A stretch of DNA of 59,488 nt from Methylobacterium trifolii (lineage in GTDB: Bacteria > Pseudomonadota > Alphaproteobacteria > Rhizobiales > Beijerinckiaceae). This document shows positions 58,122 to 59,488 of this stretch, piece by piece. Every line of letters begins with the position of its first letter. Position 1 is the stretch's first letter. Position numbers and translations under genes: made by a program. Under the pieces are notes generated by a model. That model made no database searches and was not told the DNA's origin. It worked only from the letters and a program-made list of their open reading frames with translations. Location: positions 1 through 59,488 of the forward strand of contig NZ_BPRB01000079.1 of the NCBI RefSeq assembly GCF_022179685.1, given 5' to 3'.

Positions 58122-58367
58122 GACGGGACGCGCTTCCTCGCGCCGAAACGGCGCCCGCTTCGGCGGAGGGCGCCGTAGCCCGCCCTCCCGGTGAAGCTTG
58201 ACCATCGTGCCGCAGTGCGGGAATCCTCCGCAGGGATTACCTTCGGATTCCTGCCGAGGCGGTGCGTCACGGATCGCGCCGGCGTCCGCGAGAGCCACGA
58301 TCTGCCGCATCGTCCGAACCCGGCCCGGCGCCCGGTGCGTCGGGCGATGCCCTGAACCGGAGAACGG
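58122..58367. other. Leader region before the DUF3429 gene
   Basis: About 245 bp without a recognised gene. It should contain the promoter of the following gene. A run of GGAATCCTCCGCAGGGATTACC (imperfect inverted repeat) lies near 58220-58245. Confidence 0.35.
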
Positions 58368-58805
58368 ATGGCGCGCCTGAACCCGGTCCCGATCAGCGCC
58401 GTCGTCCTCGGCGTCGCGGGGCTGATTCCGTTCCTGGGCTTTGCCGCCCTGGCGGTGACCGGCAGCGACGGGGGCATCGGCGGCTTCGGCTTCTCGCCCC
58501 GCACCATGCTCTCGGCCTACGGCGCCGTGGTCGCCTCGTTCCTCGGCGGCATCCGCTGGGGGGCGGCGGCAGCCCGCAACGGCGGCAACGGCGATTACCT
58601 CGTGGCGATCATCCCGTCGCTCGTCGCCTGGGCGGCGCTGGCCGCGCCGGCCCCGTGGGACCTGCGCGTGCTCGGCGTCCTCGTCCTGGCCTGGGGTTTG
58701 ATCGACCAGGACCTGCCCCGCCGCGGGCTGGTCCCGCGCTGGCTCGGGCGCCTGCGCCTCGTCCTGTCGGGCGTCGCCGGCATGTCCCTGCTGGTGGCGG
58801 CCTGA
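58368..58805 (+). CDS. DUF3429 family membrane protein
   Basis: A 145-aa protein with four hydrophobic helices. It matches DUF3429: PFLGFAALAVTG near the start, then SAYGAVVASFLGGIRWGAAA (the conserved FLGG-RWG core), and a Trp-Gly-Leu-Ile-Asp segment in the third helix. Function unknown. ATG 58368 follows GGAGAACGG. It stands alone on the plus strand. Confidence 0.85.
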   Translation: MARLNPVPISAVVLGVAGLIPFLGFAALAVTGSDGGIGGFGFSPRTMLSAYGAVVASFLGGIRWGAAAARNGGNGDYLVAIIPSLVAWAALAAPAPWDLRVLGVLVLAWGLIDQDLPRRGLVPRWLGRLRLVLSGVAGMSLLVAA

Positions 58806-58922
58806 GCCCCATTCCACGGCGTGCCGGACGGTTCGCGGACATCGGATCGCGCGCTCGGACCCGTCGAAGCGCCGTGGCGTATTCCACGCCACGCGCCGCC
58901 GCAGAGGTCGAGGCCGAAAAAA

Positions 58923-59201
58923 TCAGTAGCCGACGCCGAGGATCAGGAGGCTGACGTAGCGGCTCGGCACGCCGAGGGCGGAGCCCGAGGCGGCATAGGG
59001 CGTCCGGATGCCGGCGAGCACCCGACGATGCGTGACGCGGGCCGCGACCCGGCAGGCGGCCCGGTCCGAGGCCCAGGCCGCCGACGACGGCGCGCAGGAT
59101 TGCAGGGACCGCAGCGGCGCGTCCGCGAGCGCCGGGCCGGCGGCCATCAGGATTCCGGCCATGCCGAGGGCGAAGGCCGAACGCTGGACGAATCGGGACA
59201 T
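58923..59201 (-). CDS. Small exported hypothetical protein
   Basis: A 92-aa protein with a signal peptide (SAFALGMAGILMAAGPALADA). The mature part of ~66 residues has two cysteines (LQSCAPSSAAWASDRAACRV), probably a disulfide, and a hydrophobic C-terminus ending GVGY. AGGAG lies upstream of ATG 59201. I recognise no family. The neighbouring truncated gene at the right edge is on the same strand. Confidence 0.6.
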   Translation of the reverse strand: MSRFVQRSAFALGMAGILMAAGPALADAPLRSLQSCAPSSAAWASDRAACRVAARVTHRRVLAGIRTPYAASGSALGVPSRYVSLLILGVGY

Positions 59202-59441
59202 CGAAAAACACTCCTGCAGACGGTGGACGGCCGGCCCCTTCCGTGGCGGCCGATCGAAGGGACACAATCGCGACCGCATCGTGGCGGTGCGAATGCGAGG
59301 TGCGGACGCGGACCGGAACCCGGCGATCCGCGCATCGACGGGACGCCCGATGCGCGCCGGCGTGAGCCCGCATCCCGAACCGGGCGCCCGTTCCGGTCGC
59401 CGTGAAAAACCTCCGACCCCGCCCGCCCGATCCGGGATCGC

Positions 59442-59488
59442 TCAGAAACCGATGCCGACCATCGGCGCCGCACCGCCGCCGCCACCGC
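59442..59488 (-). CDS. 3' end of a Gly-rich gene (partial)
   Basis: The last 14 codons of a gene that continues beyond the right edge, ending GGAAPMVGIGF and TGA. The Gly-rich tail suggests a small exported or structural protein, but the fragment allows no identification. Confidence 0.35.
   Translation of the reverse strand, partial: GGGGGAAPMVGIGF

Overview
The window is a chromosomal segment with very high G+C content from an alphaproteobacterium. It is most likely Methylobacterium or a close Hyphomicrobiales relative. I base this on gene content and codon use, on an A73-type tRNA-His without an encoded G-1, and on a PodJ-like polarity protein; I could not run a database search. No CRISPR array, prophage, plasmid origin or intact insertion sequence is visible. 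The window is mainly metabolic and envelope genes, with several gene relics and small palindromic repeats in the spaces between them.

Layout. 1-6.9 kb: the end of a possible transketolase-type gene, a tartrate/D-malate dehydrogenase-like enzyme, a CLC chloride channel with CBS domains, tRNA-His, a small membrane ORF, and a PP2C-phosphatase/Ser-Thr-kinase fusion next to a formate/nitrite channel. 7-12.4 kb: a glutathione transferase, a tandem palindromic repeat, an A+T-richer papain-like cysteine peptidase, a diguanylate cyclase, a pRiA4b ORF-3-like relic, an ImmA/IrrE metallopeptidase and tRNA-Ser(GGA). 12.6-23.1 kb: envelope genes (VanZ-like, AsmA-like, two RND adaptors, one RND permease, an OmpA-like protein) and a caspase-fold protein whose two catalytic residues are both replaced.

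23.4-35.7 kb is a purine/ureide catabolism locus. It holds a LuxR-type regulator, 8-oxoguanine deaminase, a fused OHCU decarboxylase/5-hydroxyisourate hydrolase, uricase, a Tat-exported formamidase-like protein, PuuE-type allantoinase, and a two-gene molybdenum hydroxylase. In the molybdenum hydroxylase the [2Fe-2S] and molybdopterin parts are fused. Together these enzymes can take 8-oxoguanine or xanthine through urate, 5-hydroxyisourate, OHCU and allantoin to allantoate. Two decayed gene fragments in the locus (an Asp/Glu racemase and a second [2Fe-2S] subunit) show it was once larger.

35.8-43.4 kb: an RTX calcium-binding secreted protein, then a catabolic cluster of a GntR regulator, an orphan TRAP binding protein, an acyl-CoA ligase, an AEC carrier and a TPP enzyme. 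This looks like uptake, CoA activation and C-C cleavage of an unknown organic acid. 43.7-54.4 kb: a three-domain LplT/PlsC/acyl-ligase phospholipid-repair protein, a DEDDh exonuclease with a SWIM zinc finger, and a fatty-acid beta-oxidation operon (acyl-CoA dehydrogenase, thiolase, a DUF2059-type protein, FadJ) with a strong A+T-rich palindrome upstream. 54.6-59.5 kb: the PodJ-like coiled-coil/Sel1 protein, a second copy of a ~115-bp palindromic element, a DUF3429 membrane protein, a small secreted protein and a truncated Gly-rich gene.
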